Shown: positions 6,113-7,123 of the stretch, in pieces
How positions within the stretch are numbered: position 1 is the stretch's first letter
How the letters are laid out: every line of letters begins with the position of its first letter
The notes under the pieces: model-generated
What the model saw: only the letters and a program-made list of their open reading frames with translations
What the model was told of the DNA's origin: nothing
Databases searched by the model: none
Position numbers and translations under genes: made by a program
Origin: Acidobacteriaceae bacterium
Lineage (GTDB): Bacteria; Acidobacteriota; Terriglobia; Terriglobales; Acidobacteriaceae
Direction of reading: 5' to 3'
NCBI GenBank assembly: GCA_003165855.1
Contig: PMXH01000183.1
Location: 1,611 to 8,733, forward strand
Length of the DNA stretch: 7,123 nt

Positions 6113-7123
6113 TCACAGCGCCCGTCCCGCCGCTGCTCCTGACGCCCACGCCCACTGGAAATTGAAACCGCCGAGATGCCCGGTCACGTCCACTACTTCG
6201 CCAATGAAGAATAGCCCCGGAGTCTTACGGCTTTCCATGGTCTGCGCCGAGAGTTCGTCCGTATCAACACCGCCGGCAGTCACTTCGGCTTTCTCGTAGC
6301 CTTCTGTTCCCGCCGGCGAGATTGCCCAGGTATGGATTTGCTTTTCGAAGCCCGCGAGCGCGTGATTCGTCCACGCCGTGGGCGCGTGCAAATCCAGCCA
6401 GCGGTCAGCCAGACGATGAGGCAGAATCTTTCGCAACTCCGCCCGCAGTGCGCTCAGGTTTCTTGGAGAACCGGGATCGTGGAACGCCGCGGTAACCTCG
6501 TGCCCGGGCGCGAGATCGATCAGGATGGGCTGCGGCTTTTTCCAATAGGAAGAAATCTGCAGGATCGCCGGTCCACTCAACCCGCGGTGCGTGATCAGCA
6601 TCTTCTCGCGAAACTGCTGCCCGCCACACGATGCGATCACCTCGGCCGAAACGCCGGCCAGATCGCGGTAGTGCGAACCATCCTCCGCGCCCAGCAGCAG
6701 CGGCACCAGCCCCGGCCAGGGTTCCCGGATGGCGAGCCCGAACTGCCGCGCCAAGTCGTATCCAAGCGATGTTGCGCCGATCTTGGGAATCGAAAGCCCT
6801 CCGGTGGCAACCACCAGCGCCGGCGCCTTAAACTCCGCATCCGCCGTGCGCACAACGAACTCCCTCGGACGCTCAACTTCCTGAATCTTGGTGTTCAGAA
6901 AGATGCTCGCCCCGGCCTGTTGGCATTCGGCTTCCAGCATTCCAAGGACGTCCCGCGCCGAGCGGTCGCAGAAAAGCTGCCCCAGAGTTTTCTCGTGATA
7001 AGGAATGTCGTGTTTCTCCACCAGCGCGATGAAATCCGCCGGCGCGTAGCAAGCTAGTGCTGACTTAGCGAAGTGCGGATTCGCGGAAAGAAAATTCTCC
7101 GGCTGGCAATGAAGGTTCGTGAA
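6113..7123 (-). CDS. HI0933/BaiN-like FAD-dependent oxidoreductase, N-terminus cut by window edge
   Basis: The C-terminal 336 residues of an HI0933-family (YhiN/BaiN-like) flavoprotein. The frame stays open to the right edge; reading from 7123 gives FTNLHCQPENFLSANPHF, which matches the family sequence just after the N-terminal FAD-binding part. About 60-70 residues, including the GxGxxG dinucleotide motif, must lie beyond the window. A GTG at 7021 is an internal valine (visible residue 35), not the start. Visible motifs are EKTLGQLFCD (visible 43-52), ATGGLSIPKIGAT (106-118) lining the FAD site, THRGLSGPAILQ (178-189), EKAEVTAGGVDT (277-288) and the diagnostic C-terminal DVTGHLGGFNFQWAW (312-326). 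Most members have no known substrate. BaiN reduces bile-acid intermediates in gut clostridia, a role not to be transferred here. It lies upstream of rlmD on the same strand, separated by 127 bp. Confidence 0.92.
   Translation of the reverse strand, partial: FTNLHCQPENFLSANPHFAKSALACYAPADFIALVEKHDIPYHEKTLGQLFCDRSARDVLGMLEAECQQAGASIFLNTKIQEVERPREFVVRTADAEFKAPALVVATGGLSIPKIGATSLGYDLARQFGLAIREPWPGLVPLLLGAEDGSHYRDLAGVSAEVIASCGGQQFREKMLITHRGLSGPAILQISSYWKKPQPILIDLAPGHEVTAAFHDPGSPRNLSALRAELRKILPHRLADRWLDLHAPTAWTNHALAGFEKQIHTWAISPAGTEGYEKAEVTAGGVDTDELSAQTMESRKTPGLFFIGEVVDVTGHLGGFNFQWAWASGAAAGRAL

Noticed and set aside
7019..7021. GTG as the start of the flavoprotein
   Set aside because: The frame continues to the right edge with family-like sequence (NPHF...DFIALVEKH), so this codon is an internal valine and the gene is simply truncated by the window.
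6332..7057. Plus-strand open frame (241 codons) opposite the flavoprotein gene
   Set aside because: It is antisense to conserved HI0933-family motifs and its translation is rich in Arg and Gln with no domain.
1..7123. Mobile elements, CRISPR arrays, tRNA or rRNA genes
   Set aside because: Reading through the window gave no transposase or integrase motifs, no regularly spaced repeats, and no tRNA-like cloverleaf or conserved rRNA segment.

Overview
The window is a GC-rich (about 60% by eye) piece of bacterial chromosome with tightly packed, ordinary genes. The style of the proteins suggests a soil Acidobacteriota, possibly Terriglobia-like: a ComEC with a GTYHILVVSGMN core, a DUF2007 protein with an acidic tail, and the combination of an HI0933/BaiN flavoprotein with an Fe-S RlmD. 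This is an inference from protein flavour, not from a marker gene. I see no rRNA, tRNA, insertion sequence, integrase, CRISPR array or phage gene.

Layout from left to right. Positions 1-217 hold no certain gene; two forward frames stay open from the left edge, so the 3' end of an upstream gene is possible. Positions 218-1018 (+) encode a fumarylacetoacetate hydrolase (FAH) family enzyme. A 3' hairpin separates it from a convergent small gene of unknown function at 1093-1383 (-). A divergent intergenic region of about 230 bp follows. Then comes a DUF2007 protein at 1615-1947 (+), whose 3' end overlaps by 29 bp the convergent 3' end of comEC at 1919-4564 (-). Upstream of comEC on the same strand are an rlmD/rumA-type rRNA methyltransferase at 4660-5985 (-, TTG start) and an HI0933/BaiN-like flavoprotein at 6113-7123 (-), which runs off the right edge and lacks its N-terminus.

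How the genes relate. The three minus-strand genes (flavoprotein, rlmD, comEC) point the same way with gaps of 127 and 95 bp and could be partly cotranscribed, but their functions (redox, rRNA modification, DNA uptake) do not form one pathway. The FAH enzyme suggests catabolism of small dicarbonyl or aromatic-derived acids, but no neighbouring pathway gene is visible. I found no evidence of a new multi-gene system. The most reviewable points are a lost histidine in the ComEC nuclease domain, the TTG start of rlmD with a -10-like box just upstream, the small conserved-looking orphan protein with two competing starts, and a short sequence repeated around the rlmD upstream region.
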